Below are positions 14,426 through 14,725 of a stretch of DNA of 14,725 nucleotides, one piece after another. Position 1 is the stretch's first letter. Every line of letters begins with the position of its first letter. The position numbers and the translations under genes are program-made. Origin of the DNA: Salinisphaeraceae bacterium UBA4764 (GTDB taxonomy: Bacteria > Pseudomonadota > Gammaproteobacteria > Nevskiales > Salinisphaeraceae); the NCBI GenBank assembly GCA_002403445.1, contig DHHU01000048.1, forward strand, positions 26,678-41,402, given 5' to 3'. The notes under the pieces were generated by a model that searched no databases, was not told the DNA's origin, and was given only the letters and a program-made list of their open reading frames with translations.

Positions 14426-14725
14426 GATTCCAGTATTTTTCCGGTCAGATCAACCGAAAGCCCCAAGCCTCCGGGAACCCGCTGGAATCGGGCGCGTAGC
14501 ACCCGAAATAAAGCCATAACTCTACCACAGCTGGCGCACACAAATTGCCATGCGCGGTCCTGACATCCAAAATTCATGGCCACGAAAAAAGGCATCTGAG
14601 CCAGCCGAAACGGATCGCAAATGCATCCAATGTCTTCGATACAAGGGTAGACAGGAATTGCCGGCCCGCAACATTGTTAGGGCGTATTAGAGGCTTAAAA
14701 TCAATCCTGCGATGCTTTGACGATT
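14426..14725. other. Upstream region of gyrA, no convincing gene
   Basis: These 300 bases probably hold the gyrA promoter. On the minus strand, TTGTGT and TTATGG lie about 18 bases apart near 14515-14545, a weak sigma-70-like pair. A T6 run at 14585-14590 on the minus strand follows a three-base-pair GGC/GCC stem, too weak for a clear terminator. Two short frames exist: plus strand 14550-14690 (46 residues, with one CxxC) and minus strand 14522-14674 (50 residues). Neither has a ribosome binding site or a recognisable sequence. The right end of the window cuts off any neighbour. Confidence 0.5.

Noticed and set aside
14585..14602. Possible intrinsic terminator upstream of gyrA (minus strand, T6 run)
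   Set aside because: The stem before the T-run is only three base pairs, too weak to call.

Overview
The window looks like a conserved chromosomal core region of a gammaproteobacterium. The main evidence is gene order. On the minus strand, read from right to left, it carries gyrA, serC, serA, pheA, hisC, tyrA, aroA, cmk, rpsA, ihfB and lapA. This is the mixed-function 'supraoperon' known in Pseudomonas, Xanthomonas, Chromatiales-type gammaproteobacteria and many betaproteobacteria, with an extra gene (serA) inserted between serC and pheA. The DNA is moderately GC-rich and the proteins align readily, by memory, with Escherichia coli and Pseudomonas homologues. I cannot name the genus.

Layout. 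Positions 14426-14725 hold the gyrA upstream region, with no convincing gene. Positions 11804-14425 are gyrA. Positions 6136-11713 make up an amino-acid block: serC and serA (serine), then pheA, hisC and tyrA (phenylalanine and tyrosine). Positions 4826-6139 are aroA (shikimate pathway). They are followed by cmk (CMP kinase), rpsA (ribosomal protein S1), ihfB (IHF beta) and lapA (a small inner-membrane protein). hisC-tyrA, tyrA-aroA and aroA-cmk each overlap by four bases, which points to translational coupling. Larger gaps, where internal promoters or leaders may sit, occur before serC, hisC, rpsA and ihfB.

On the left, lapA meets a plus-strand smr-family nuclease gene (SmrA-like) tail to tail, with overlapping stop codons. 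lapB, the usual gene after lapA, is not there. The smr gene is divergent from surE (minus strand), and the 101-base gap between them holds a perfect 16-base palindrome. Positions 1-203, downstream of surE, are AT-richer and contain no gene I recognise. pcm, the usual neighbour of surE, is not seen.

The genes work together as follows. SerA and SerC catalyse the first two steps of serine synthesis. AroA makes EPSP, the precursor of chorismate. PheA, HisC (probably acting as an aromatic aminotransferase) and TyrA turn chorismate into phenylalanine and tyrosine. GyrA, Cmk, S1 and IHF link this block to DNA topology, nucleotide supply, translation and nucleoid structure. I saw no mobile element, CRISPR array, tRNA or rRNA. 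The region is mostly ordinary; the most interesting signals are small regulatory structures and departures from the usual gene order, not a new system.
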